DNA of 6,265 nucleotides from RGIG5612 sp045599965. Lineage in GTDB: Bacteria > Bacillota > Clostridia > Lachnospirales > Lachnospiraceae. A program made the position numbers and the translations under genes. Location: positions 1 through 6,265 of the forward strand of contig JAZRXA010000055.1 of the NCBI GenBank assembly GCA_045599965.1, read 5' to 3'. The first letter of the stretch is position 1. The number at the start of each line of letters is the position of its first letter. Of this stretch, positions 1-5,937 are shown one piece after another. Under the pieces are notes generated by a model. It made no database searches. It was not told the DNA's origin and saw only the letters and a program-made list of their open reading frames with translations.

Positions 1-36
1 ATCAGCAGGTTGAGGGTTCGAGTCCCCCCATCGGCT
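1..36 (+). tRNA. Partial tRNA, probably tRNA-Thr (5' part outside the window)
   Basis: Only the 3' half is present. A T arm is visible: stem 12-16 and 24-28 around the loop TTCGAGT, with one A-C mismatch. It is followed by the 3' acceptor strand CATCGGC (29-35) and discriminator T36. No CCA is encoded. The first bases (ATCAGC) fit the 3' side of an anticodon stem, as in clostridial tRNA-Thr(UGU). The anticodon itself lies outside the window, so the amino-acid identity is inferred from resemblance only. Confidence 0.75.
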
Positions 37-41
37 TTTTT

Positions 42-115
42 GGACCCTTAGCTCAGCTGGTTAGAGCAACCGGCTCATAACCGGTAGGTCCCGGGTTCGA
101 GTCCCTGAGGGTCCA
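42..115 (+). tRNA. tRNA with CAU anticodon (Met by anticodon; possibly tRNA-Ile2)
   Basis: A full cloverleaf can be drawn. The acceptor GGACCCT (42-48) pairs with AGGGTCC (108-114), with discriminator A115. The D arm holds AGCTCAGCTGG. The anticodon stem ACCGG/CCGGT encloses loop CTCATAA with anticodon CAT at 76-78, and the T loop is TTCGAGT. No CCA is encoded. CAU can belong to elongator tRNA-Met or to tRNA-Ile2, whose C34 is changed to lysidine by TilS. The GGACC-type acceptor and GGCTCATAACC core resemble Firmicute tRNA-Ile(CAU) as I recall it, so Ile2 is a real possibility. Confidence 0.93.
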
Positions 116-145
116 TTACCCTAAGGGGTTGAAAAGTTAATAGAT

Positions 146-229
146 GCCGCAGTGGCGGAACTGGCAGACGCGCAGGACTTAAAATCCTGTCGTAGCAATA
201 CGGTATCGGTTCGATTCCGATCTGCGGCA
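146..229 (+). tRNA. tRNA-Leu (UAA anticodon)
   Basis: This is a class II tRNA of 84 nt. Acceptor GCCGCAG (146-152) pairs with CTGCGGC (222-228), with discriminator A229. Anticodon stem CAGGA/TCCTG encloses loop CTTAAAA with anticodon TAA at 180-182. A long variable arm (about 190-203) precedes the T arm with loop TTCGATT. The long variable arm and TAA anticodon identify leucine. CCA is not encoded. It is the last gene of the tRNA cluster and is followed directly by a terminator. Confidence 0.96.
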
Positions 230-234
230 CATGT

Positions 235-267
235 AAAAACAGAGGTAAAGCTTATCTCTGTTTTTTT
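235..267 (+). terminator. Intrinsic terminator of the tRNA cluster
   Basis: A 14-bp hairpin pairs 235-248 with 252-265, with one G-T pair and the short loop AGC. It ends in a run of seven T (261-267) and lies six bases after tRNA-Leu. It separates the tRNA operon from the downstream gene. Confidence 0.9.
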
Positions 268-303
268 ATTGCAATAATCATTTTAATACTGCTTCAATCA
301 TAT

Positions 304-331
304 TTGACAGAACAAATTGTGAAATGATAAG
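304..331 (+). promoter_or_regulatory. Probable sigma-A promoter of the ferredoxin-ASKHA gene
   Basis: A perfect -35 TTGACA (304-309) is followed, after 16 bases, by a moderate -10 GATAAG (326-331, four of six consensus bases). It lies about 50 bases upstream of the ATG at 384. The -10 is weak, so the exact box is uncertain. Confidence 0.55.
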
Positions 332-383
332 ATTGATTTCGATTTAAATTGCAACAAAAAATAATAAGAGAGAGTAGGATAAA

Positions 384-1907
384 ATGATTAGAGTAATTGA
401 AGGAGATAAAAAATTAGACTTGGAGTTTGCCCCAGGCGATACTATTTTAAATGTACTACAAAAAGCCAACATAAGTGGAATAGATGCGCCATGTAATGGA
501 AAAGGTGTATGCAAAAAGTGCACTGTTATGGTTAGAGGTAGTTCAGGTACACATGTTGTCTTAGCATGCAAAACAAAAGCAGAAGATAATATGGTTGTTG
601 AAATTTCACCTGTTAATCGAATATCTTTTGCAGATAACTCAACACTTGAAATATGTAAGCCAGATAATGGGCAAGAAGGATATGCGGTAGCTTTTGATGT
701 GGGAACAACAAAAATAGTTGGTTTTTTACTTGATTTACAAACAGGGCAATTGCTTGCTTCTTCAAAGGACAGTAATAGGCAAAGTGCATATGGGACAAAT
801 GTAACATCAAGATTACAGGCAGCTTCAGAAGGATTTTTCGAGCCGCTTGTAAAAACTATAAGAAAGCAATTAAATAGACATTTAAGTGATATGTGTCAAG
901 AAGCAGGTGTTGATAAAAATGATGTTAAACAAATTGTTATTATAGGAAATACGCTTGCACAGCATTTCGTGGCAGCGATAAATCCAACGCAGGATACGCA
1001 AACACCGATTGAACAAGAAGAGCGCTTTGACAGTGGAATGACTGCAAAAGAAATAGGGATAGATATAGATGCCGAAGTGTTTTTTGCACCAATAGTGGAT
1101 CAACTAATTGGAGGAGATGTAATATCAAGCATTTACGCGATAAAAGGACATGAAGCAAAAAATCCTATATTACTTATGGACCTAGGAAGTGAATTGACAT
1201 TAGTTGTAGGATGCGGTGATAAGTTTGTATGTTGTGCAGCTGATGGGGGAGCCATCATGAAAGCGTCAACATTGGACTGCTGCATTACAGCATCTAATGG
1301 AGCTATCTCAAGCGTTACATTAGAAAATGAACAATTACAATTTACAGTGTTAGGTGATACAAAACCAATAGGGCTTTGTGGCTCGGGTCTTATTGATATA
1401 TTGGCAATATTATATGAAGAAGAAGTTATAGATGACTTTGGACATATATGCGATGCAGAGGATGTAAAAGAATCTTTGGCTAAACATATAGTAAAAAAAG
1501 ATGGTAGAAATGCTTTTGCACTTTTAGAGGATGGAAGTATTTGCTTAACGGAAAAGGATATAAGTTTGTTTTTGATGGCAAAAGCAGCTATGGGCGCAGG
1601 AATACAAATAGCTCTAGATGAATATGGTATAGATATAAATGATGTGTCAGACTTTTTTGTTTCGGGCGGATTTGGAACATTTATTAATATGGATAATGCA
1701 GCAAAATTAAATATGTTTCCATCTATACTGCTATCAAAATGTAATAGAGTTGGAAACTCTGCAGCAGCAGGAGCGAAGTCGGCGGCACTTTCAAAAGATG
1801 CAAGGAATAAATTTAAGGAACTTTCGAGCGAACTTAGATATGTATCTCTTTCTGAGCATCCGTCGTTTAGTGATTACTATATGGACGCTATGACCTTTGA
1901 TTACTAG
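384..1907 (+). CDS. [2Fe-2S] ferredoxin-ASKHA protein, RACo/DUF4445-like
   Basis: 507 aa, cytoplasmic; the ATG follows a purine-rich ribosome binding site (GAGAGAG and AGG, 367-379). An N-terminal plant-type [2Fe-2S] domain (1-80) has the four cysteines C37, C43, C46 and C62. The rest is an ASKHA ATPase fold: DVGTT (105-109), QSAYG (133-137), GGD (243-245), DLGSE (266-270), LCGSG (331-335), SGGFG (427-431) and VGNSAAAGAK (456-465). Family members use ATP to re-reduce inactive Co(II) corrinoid proteins, as RACo does for the corrinoid iron-sulfur protein. The C-terminal motifs are typical, but the segment where relatives have DIGTNGE and AAGPAFEG reads DLGSELT and AADGGAIM. At 507 aa it is shorter than RACo (about 630 aa). 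No corrinoid protein or methyltransferase lies beside it, so its partner is unknown. It is monocistronic between its own promoter and terminator. Family assignment is firm; function is inferred. Confidence 0.88.
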   Translation: MIRVIEGDKKLDLEFAPGDTILNVLQKANISGIDAPCNGKGVCKKCTVMVRGSSGTHVVLACKTKAEDNMVVEISPVNRISFADNSTLEICKPDNGQEGYAVAFDVGTTKIVGFLLDLQTGQLLASSKDSNRQSAYGTNVTSRLQAASEGFFEPLVKTIRKQLNRHLSDMCQEAGVDKNDVKQIVIIGNTLAQHFVAAINPTQDTQTPIEQEERFDSGMTAKEIGIDIDAEVFFAPIVDQLIGGDVISSIYAIKGHEAKNPILLMDLGSELTLVVGCGDKFVCCAADGGAIMKASTLDCCITASNGAISSVTLENEQLQFTVLGDTKPIGLCGSGLIDILAILYEEEVIDDFGHICDAEDVKESLAKHIVKKDGRNAFALLEDGSICLTEKDISLFLMAKAAMGAGIQIALDEYGIDINDVSDFFVSGGFGTFINMDNAAKLNMFPSILLSKCNRVGNSAAAGAKSAALSKDARNKFKELSSELRYVSLSEHPSFSDYYMDAMTFDY

Positions 1908-1927
1908 AAGTTGAAAATATTTTGATG

Positions 1928-1970
1928 AAATAGTGAGTTGTCGTTTAGGTGACATACTCACTATTTTTTT
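1928..1970 (+). terminator. Intrinsic terminator after the ferredoxin-ASKHA gene
   Basis: An 11-bp stem AAATAGTGAGT (1928-1938) pairs with ACTCACTATTT (1956-1966). The inner part adds TGTC/GACA pairing (1939-1942 with 1951-1954). It runs into a T tract (1964-1970) 20 bases after the stop codon. Confidence 0.92.
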
Positions 1971-2027
1971 GTGAAATTGATTAGCTAAATTAAGTGGAAA
2001 ATTCCATCTGTAACTGATTAAAAAAAC

Positions 2028-2056
2028 TTGACAGGGGGAGGTGGAATTAATACAAT
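2028..2056 (+). promoter_or_regulatory. Strong sigma-A promoter of the TasA/SipW operon
   Basis: A perfect -35 TTGACA (2028-2033), a 17-base spacer and the -10 TACAAT (2051-2056, five of six) make this the best promoter in the window. The predicted start is about 2062-2064, leaving a leader of roughly 47 bases. No other convincing promoter is seen before the terminator at 5463, so it probably drives all four downstream genes. Confidence 0.9.
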
Positions 2057-2058
2057 GT

Positions 2059-2075
2059 TTGTGAATTTATCACAA
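2059..2075. promoter_or_regulatory. Candidate operator: inverted repeat over the transcription start
   Basis: TTGTGA (2059-2064) and TCACAA (2070-2075) are perfect inverted copies separated by five bases. They start two bases after the -10 and cover the predicted transcription start, a classic position for a repressor. The half-sites resemble Rex sites (TTGTGA-N6-TCACAA) and Crp/Fnr-like half-sites, but the spacing is one base shorter than either consensus. The symmetry is seen directly; the regulator is unknown. Confidence 0.5.
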
Positions 2076-2109
2076 CAAACGAAAAAAGAAAAGTGTTTTT
2101 TTGTGAAAT

Positions 2110-3252
2110 ATGCAAACAGTGAGCGACAAAAATAGCAAAAGAAATATAGTAATTATTATGGCATTGTGTTTATCAACAGCGATGCTTATTTTGTCAGCAT
2201 CAAAGGTTTGGGAGTATTCATTTAAGAATAGTTTTATTGAGACAGGAAAGATTGAAATAGAATTAAAACAATTAGAACTTGGACTAAGTGGCGAAAAAAA
2301 AGAAGTTACGCCTAATAAGTTAGTAGCTCCAGGAGAAAAAACATCTTACATTCCGCAAATTAAAAATCTAAAAAATGATTGTTATGTAAGAGTAAAGATA
2401 GAAATCGAAATGAATCAAGAAGACTACCGGCCAGTAACAATGGACAACATCATAGGACTAGGTGAAGATTGGATTCAAAAAAATGATGGCTACATATACT
2501 ACGAAAATATTTTAGAAAAAGATGATGTAGAAGAAGTTTTTCAAGAAATAGAAATTCCTAAATGGGAAGACCCAACAGAAGAAATAAAATTTGATGTCAA
2601 TGTTATAGCGGATGCTATACAGGCAAAAAACTTCACCCCGAACTTTGACTCGGAGATTCCGTGGGGATCGGTAGAAATCAAAGAAGCTAAAACAAATGAT
2701 AATGTGACAATAAAAGAAGCAACAAAGCTAGAGAATAAAAATGAACTTATATTTAACGCAGATGCTGGCTTTGAAGCAACAACAGATGATTTGTTTAGTA
2801 ACTTCGGACAGTTTATGCCTGGCGACACATGCACAGATACATTAACGATTAAGAATAATTCAAACAAAGAAATAATTGTATATTTTAAAAATATAAATTT
2901 AGATAAAGATGCGTTAGAAGATGAAATGCTTCTTAAGATTACATGTAGCGGAAGCGAAATATATAACGGCAATCTATACACAGAAAAAATAGGCGACTAT
3001 ATAGAACTAGGAAAAATAAAAGCAAACGATTCTTTAGAATTTGTTTATGAAATAACATTACCAAAAGAAGCGGACAATAACTATTCTGACTTAAGAACAA
3101 ATGTAGATTGGCAGTTTAAGGCCGTAAGCGAGGGCACGCCAAAAACTGGAGATGTAACAAGATTAGGCATATGGTTTGCGGTTATGATTGCCGCTATCTT
3201 TGGAATTGTTTATTCAATAAATAGCATTAGAAAGGTTAAAAAACAATCTTGA
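2110..3252 (+). CDS. TasA-like exported protein with C-terminal PKTGD sorting signal
   Basis: 380 aa, surface protein. A basic N-terminus is followed by a hydrophobic signal segment (12-30) and then SFIETGKIEIEL, the pattern of SipW-dependent TasA/camelysin proteins. Two beta-rich regions follow. The first has KNLKNDCYVRVKI (85-97) and VIADAIQAKNF (165-175), typical of the TasA fold. The second has MPGDTCTDTLTIKN (236-249). The C-terminus is a cell-wall sorting signal: TPKTGD (343-348), a membrane segment (about 351-371) and a basic tail (RKVKKQS). A sortase would cut in PKTG and join the protein to peptidoglycan; none is encoded in the window. As first gene, before sipW, it holds the place of tapA in Bacillus, suggesting a fibre base or anchor. 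The ATG has no clear Shine-Dalgarno; GTG at 2119 is an in-frame alternative but no better. The stop overlaps the next start by one base. Confidence 0.82.
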   Translation: MQTVSDKNSKRNIVIIMALCLSTAMLILSASKVWEYSFKNSFIETGKIEIELKQLELGLSGEKKEVTPNKLVAPGEKTSYIPQIKNLKNDCYVRVKIEIEMNQEDYRPVTMDNIIGLGEDWIQKNDGYIYYENILEKDDVEEVFQEIEIPKWEDPTEEIKFDVNVIADAIQAKNFTPNFDSEIPWGSVEIKEAKTNDNVTIKEATKLENKNELIFNADAGFEATTDDLFSNFGQFMPGDTCTDTLTIKNNSNKEIIVYFKNINLDKDALEDEMLLKITCSGSEIYNGNLYTEKIGDYIELGKIKANDSLEFVYEITLPKEADNNYSDLRTNVDWQFKAVSEGTPKTGDVTRLGIWFAVMIAAIFGIVYSINSIRKVKKQS

Positions 3253-3740
3253 TGAAATTTATTGAAATAGTAAGAAATATCTTATTTGCAATAGCAATAG
3301 TAATAATTATCGGATTCGTTGCATGCTTGATATTTCGTATAAAGCCAGGTGTAGTTATATCAGGTTCTATGGAGCCGGCGATACATGTAGGGTCGCTAGC
3401 ATTCATAAATGAAAAAGATAAAGAGCCCGAAGTTGGTGATGCAATTGCATTTCAAAATGGCGACAACATTGTAACACATAGAGTTGTTGAAAAAGTATCA
3501 GACGGATATAAAACAAAAGGCGATTCCAACGAGAATGCGGACCCATGGACAGTTGATAGAGCTAATGTTGTAGGAAAAATTATTTTTTCAATACCGCTCC
3601 TAGGATATGTTTTTAATTTTATTACAACAACAAAAGGGATAATTATATGTGTAGCTTTAATAATATGCCTCGTATTAACATCCTTTTTAACAATAAAACC
3701 TAAGGAAAATAATGAACAAGAAACTAAGCAAGATTATTAA
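3252..3740 (+). CDS. sipW: Signal peptidase I, ER/SipW type
   Basis: 162 aa membrane protease that removes signal peptides on the outer face of the membrane. One membrane segment at the N-terminus (about 9-29) is followed by the catalytic domain and a second membrane segment near the C-terminus (about 128-147). The nucleophile is S39 in SGSMEP. The general base is H76 in THRV, where ordinary bacterial signal peptidases have lysine. GDSNENADP supplies the acidic residues D91 and D97. This Ser-His arrangement defines the SipW/archaeal/ER type. The ATG at 3252 overlaps the previous stop (TGATG), so translation is probably coupled; a TTG one codon upstream is possible but less likely. Its probable substrates are the TasA-like proteins encoded on both sides, the same logic as tapA-sipW-tasA in Bacillus. 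The 3' end overlaps the next gene by 29 bases. Confidence 0.93.
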   Translation: MKFIEIVRNILFAIAIVIIIGFVACLIFRIKPGVVISGSMEPAIHVGSLAFINEKDKEPEVGDAIAFQNGDNIVTHRVVEKVSDGYKTKGDSNENADPWTVDRANVVGKIIFSIPLLGYVFNFITTTKGIIICVALIICLVLTSFLTIKPKENNEQETKQDY

Positions 3741-4062
3741 AAATTTAATAATTTATCTAGCGATGATAGCGGCTGTGATTTTTACAGTCGTACCGATGCA
3801 TGCGCTTTTTACGGATAAAAAAACAATTGTAAGCACATTTACAATTGCGCCTAAGGTTGAAAATATGATGATGCTTGCTGCAGAAAGTAATCCTGAAATA
3901 AATGAGGAAAATATTGAAGAGATACTTTCTGAAGATATAGAAAAGCCTGAAGAAATAAAAGAACAAGAAATGCAAAATGGCACAAGCGATAAGGAAATAG
4001 ATACTAAAGAAAAATTAAGCGAAGAATTAATTGAAGAGGAAAATGAAGAAATTGAAGAATAA
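3712..4062 (+). CDS. Small SipW-type exported protein with very acidic tail
   Basis: 116 aa, not a family I recognise as a whole. Residues 1-50 form a SipW-dependent export signal: basic n-region (KKLSKIIK), hydrophobic core (about 11-31), then ALFTDKKTIVSTFTI (31-45). This segment parallels the same region of the large protein encoded downstream (AAFLTDHKTVTNTFTIG). After it, where paralogues have a TasA beta domain, there is only a Glu-rich tail: about 26 of the last 59 residues are Glu or Asp, with Glu-Glu pairs suggesting extended helix or disorder. The start is supported by AAGGA (3702-3706) five bases upstream of the ATG, and it lies inside the end of sipW (29-base overlap). It could be a minor subunit, a cation-binding or assembly-control protein, or a paralogue that has lost its body. 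No cell-wall anchor or cysteine is present. Confidence 0.78.
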   Translation: MNKKLSKIIKNLIIYLAMIAAVIFTVVPMHALFTDKKTIVSTFTIAPKVENMMMLAAESNPEINEENIEEILSEDIEKPEEIKEQEMQNGTSDKEIDTKEKLSEELIEEENEEIEE

Positions 4063-4117
4063 TTATGTAGCAATAATCTGCTAAAAACAAACAGATGTTA
4101 AAATAAAAAACTACAAA

Positions 4118-4129
4118 AAGGAGAAGGAG
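4118..4129 (+). promoter_or_regulatory. Double Shine-Dalgarno that sets the start at 4136
   Basis: AAGGAG occurs twice in tandem (4118-4123 and 4124-4129), and the second copy ends six bases before ATG 4136. It is the strongest ribosome binding site in the window. It shows that translation of the last gene begins at 4136, not at the later in-frame ATG 4272, which has no Shine-Dalgarno. Confidence 0.85.
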
Positions 4130-4135
4130 ACAAAG

Positions 4136-5423
4136 ATGAAAGAGAAATTACAAAAGGTTTTGACAGTAACAAAAACAAAAGTAATTGATCCCGTAAAGAA
4201 CTCATTGAAGAAAATCGGGGGGGGGAAGTTCTAAACATCAATTAAAAAATGCAAAGAATGTTTTCATAGCAATGGCGATTTTAGTTATTTTAGTTGTTGC
4301 TAGTTTAGCTGCATTTTTAACAGACCACAAAACAGTTACCAATACATTCACGATTGGTAATGTAGAAATCGAACTTACTGAGCCTAGCTGGAATTCAGAA
4401 AATGGTATAGATATTGCTCCTGGCGCAGTAATAGCAAAAGACCCTACTATTAAAAATATTGGAGTTAATGATGCATATGTATTTGCAAAAATCACAGTGC
4501 CAGTTGCAAATGTTACGATTAGTGGTGCAACAGAGCCTGCAAAAACACAATTGTTCACTTATTCATTAAAAGATGGTTGGGTTGAAGTTGGAAACGCTAC
4601 AGAAACGGACTCAGCATATGTTCATGTTTATGCTTGGGCAGCAGAGGGAGCAATGACAACTCTTGCAAAGGATGCAACAACAAGTCCTGTATTTGATAGC
4701 GTAACATTTGCTGATTTAGCTGATCCATCAGAAGTAACTGGCGAACTTCAAATAGTAGTAGATGCATATGCAATTCAAAGTGATTGTGGTGAGACAGCCC
4801 CTGCAGATGTGTGGGCATTATTCGGAGAAACTCCAGAACCAGGTCCAACTCCAGAAACAGAATATAAAGAAATTGGCGGAAAAGTATTCTATGATGCTGG
4901 AGTTAATAATGGCTTAACATATACATTCTATGATGCTGATGAACAAGAAATAACATATACAAACATTGCGTCATTAGAAAATGCAAAATACTATTCAACA
5001 ACAGGAACTAGAACTGATGGAAGTGGAGATAGATTCTATGTTTTAGGAACAGACGGAACAGGTGCGGCATTAACAGTAACAGGTACATGGGGTCCGACTG
5101 AAACGGCAGGTGGAACAGCTAACACAATTGGCGCAGGTAAAACAAACACAGCCACATTGTTAGGAAAATATAAAAATACTGATAACACAATATGGAAAGC
5201 ATTGGAAGCAAAAGAAGGAGATTGGTTCATTGGATCAGAAGGTGAACTCTCAGAACTTCAAAAAAGTACTATTGCTAGTTCTGAATTTACAAGCGATATA
5301 TGGACTTCTACAGAAGTAGGAGAAAATACTTACCAAGCAAGATGTTGGTATAATTCTTATAGTCAAATGTATCTAGATGCAAAGAACATAACAAAGAAAG
5401 CTTTATTATTCACAGCATTCTAA
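4136..5423 (+). CDS. TasA-like protein with C-terminal DUF1566/lectin-like domain; frame broken at G9 tract (phase-variable candidate)
   Basis: As written, ATG 4136 reads 32 codons and stops at 4232-4234. With eight instead of nine G at 4217-4225 it is a 428-aa protein, numbered so here. It has a basic n-region (1-43), hydrophobic segment (44-60) and AAFLTDHKTVTNTFTIG (58-74), the SipW-type processing region. A TasA-like beta domain follows (about 73-230; NIGVNDAYVFAKI, VDAYAIQSD), then a PEPGPTPE linker (234-241). The C-terminal domain (243-428) has GGKVFYDAG, IGAGKTNT (331-338), GDWFIGSEGEL (361-371), DIWTSTE (388-394) and ALLFTAF, the pattern of DUF1566/Lcl proteins with a C-type-lectin-like fold. 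It has no sortase anchor or C-terminal membrane segment. It is probably the main fibre or adhesin, cut by the SipW encoded upstream. A gap of 73 bases without a clear promoter suggests operon transcription. The downstream 383 codons from ATG 4272 remain open, arguing against an old pseudogene. Confidence 0.82.
4217..4225 (+). repeat. Poly(G) tract of nine, phase-variation candidate
   Basis: Nine consecutive G in an AT-rich gene, at codons 28-30, just before the hydrophobic export signal. The reading frame upstream (from ATG 4136) and downstream (to stop 5421-5423) differ by exactly one base and are rejoined by 8 or 11 G. Such tracts change length by slipped-strand mispairing and switch genes ON and OFF. 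A homopolymer sequencing error would look the same. Confidence 0.85.
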
Positions 5424-5462
5424 TTCCATTAAATTATTACTAAACAATAAGTTAATATACGC

Positions 5463-5493
5463 AAAAGCTCCCGGTCCGCCGGGAGCTTTTTTT
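5463..5493 (+). terminator. Strong intrinsic terminator of the TasA/SipW operon
   Basis: A perfect 12-bp stem pairs 5463-5474 with 5479-5490 (core GCTCCCGG/CCGGGAGC) with loop TCCG. Seven T follow (5487-5493). It lies about 40 bases after the stop codon. The matching A run on the left (5463-5466) could allow weak termination on the other strand. Confidence 0.96.
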
Positions 5494-5748
5494 GTAGAAA
5501 AAAATTTCAACAACTTAAAATTTGCCAAAATCTTTACTATTCGCTCGCATCCCGTACGAACTTTTTTAGACGCTTTAAATATGCGCCCTACTTGCATCTT
5601 CGCTAAGTTTCATTAAATCCTCACTCATAAATCGCAAGAAACGAAACTTCTAGCCCGACACCCACTGCTATATTCCTATCGACGCCGCTTCCCTGGCTAC
5701 GCCAGCTCCATATATGAAAATAACTTTTGAAGTTCTATTTGGTTGCTC

Positions 5749-5797
5749 GCGAAGCTGACGTCGCTAGCGCTGTGTATGGGCGCGCGACGTCCTTCGC
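5749..5797. repeat. GC-rich hairpin inside the long inverted repeat
   Basis: GACGTCGC (5757-5764) pairs with GCGACGTC (5784-5791), and GCGAAG (5749-5754) pairs with CTTCGC (5792-5797). Together they give 14 bp with a two-base bulge and a 19-base loop. Confidence 0.7.
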
Positions 5798-5804
5798 TAC
5801 TTAC

Positions 5805-5849
5805 GGTGGCTGACTTTGAATGACAGTACACGTTCTTTCGAGCGCCACC
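5805..5849. repeat. Short hairpin inside the long inverted repeat
   Basis: GGTGGC (5805-5810) pairs with GCCACC (5844-5849) across a 33-base loop. It is weak alone. It is listed because it sits beside the 5749-5797 hairpin within the same closing stem. Confidence 0.4.
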
Positions 5850-5937
5850 TTAGTTTGAGAATGATTTTTCATATATGGAGCTGGCGTTAGCCAGCGAGGC
5901 GGCGCCGCAAGGCGACGCAATGGGAGATAGTAGTAGA

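Larger units (their letters stand above)
5681..5906. repeat. Long imperfect inverted repeat (arms about 40 bp)
   Basis: The left arm 5681-5720 is the reverse complement of 5866-5906. The inner 27 bases (5694-5720 with 5866-5893) match except for one extra T. The outer part (5681-5692 with 5895-5906) has two mismatches and one G-T pair. Weaker resemblance continues outward on both sides (about 5660-5680 and 5911-5946). The 145 bases between the arms hold two smaller hairpins, so the whole can fold as a closed three-way junction. Confidence 0.8.

Noticed and set aside
1995..2006. Short inverted repeat TGGAA-AA-TTCCA upstream of the operon promoter
   Set aside because: Five-base arms are too short to distinguish from chance in AT-rich DNA, and the site is some 22 bases upstream of the -35 without a known matching regulator.
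2541..2981. Open frame of 146 codons on the - strand
   Set aside because: It is antisense to the first TasA-like gene, whose own frame has clear domain motifs; the Ser/Leu-rich composition is the shadow of a Lys/Glu-rich gene.
4063..4117. Terminator or promoter between the acidic-protein gene and the TasA/lectin-like gene
   Set aside because: Only a weak ATCTG/CAGAT pairing without a T run is visible, and there is no TTGACA-like box, so the gap looks like plain operon spacer.
4238..4558. Open frame of 106 codons on the - strand
   Set aside because: It is antisense to the export signal and beta domain of the TasA/lectin-like gene and has no independent support.
4272..5423. ATG 4272 as the true start of the TasA/lectin-like gene
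   Set aside because: It has no Shine-Dalgarno and falls inside the hydrophobic part of the export signal, removing its basic n-region. The double AAGGAG and ATG at 4136 restore a normal signal once one G is removed from the tract.
5406..5597. Open frame of 63 codons on the - strand
   Set aside because: It runs through the operon terminator and the end of the upstream gene, has no ribosome binding site and shows no protein pattern.
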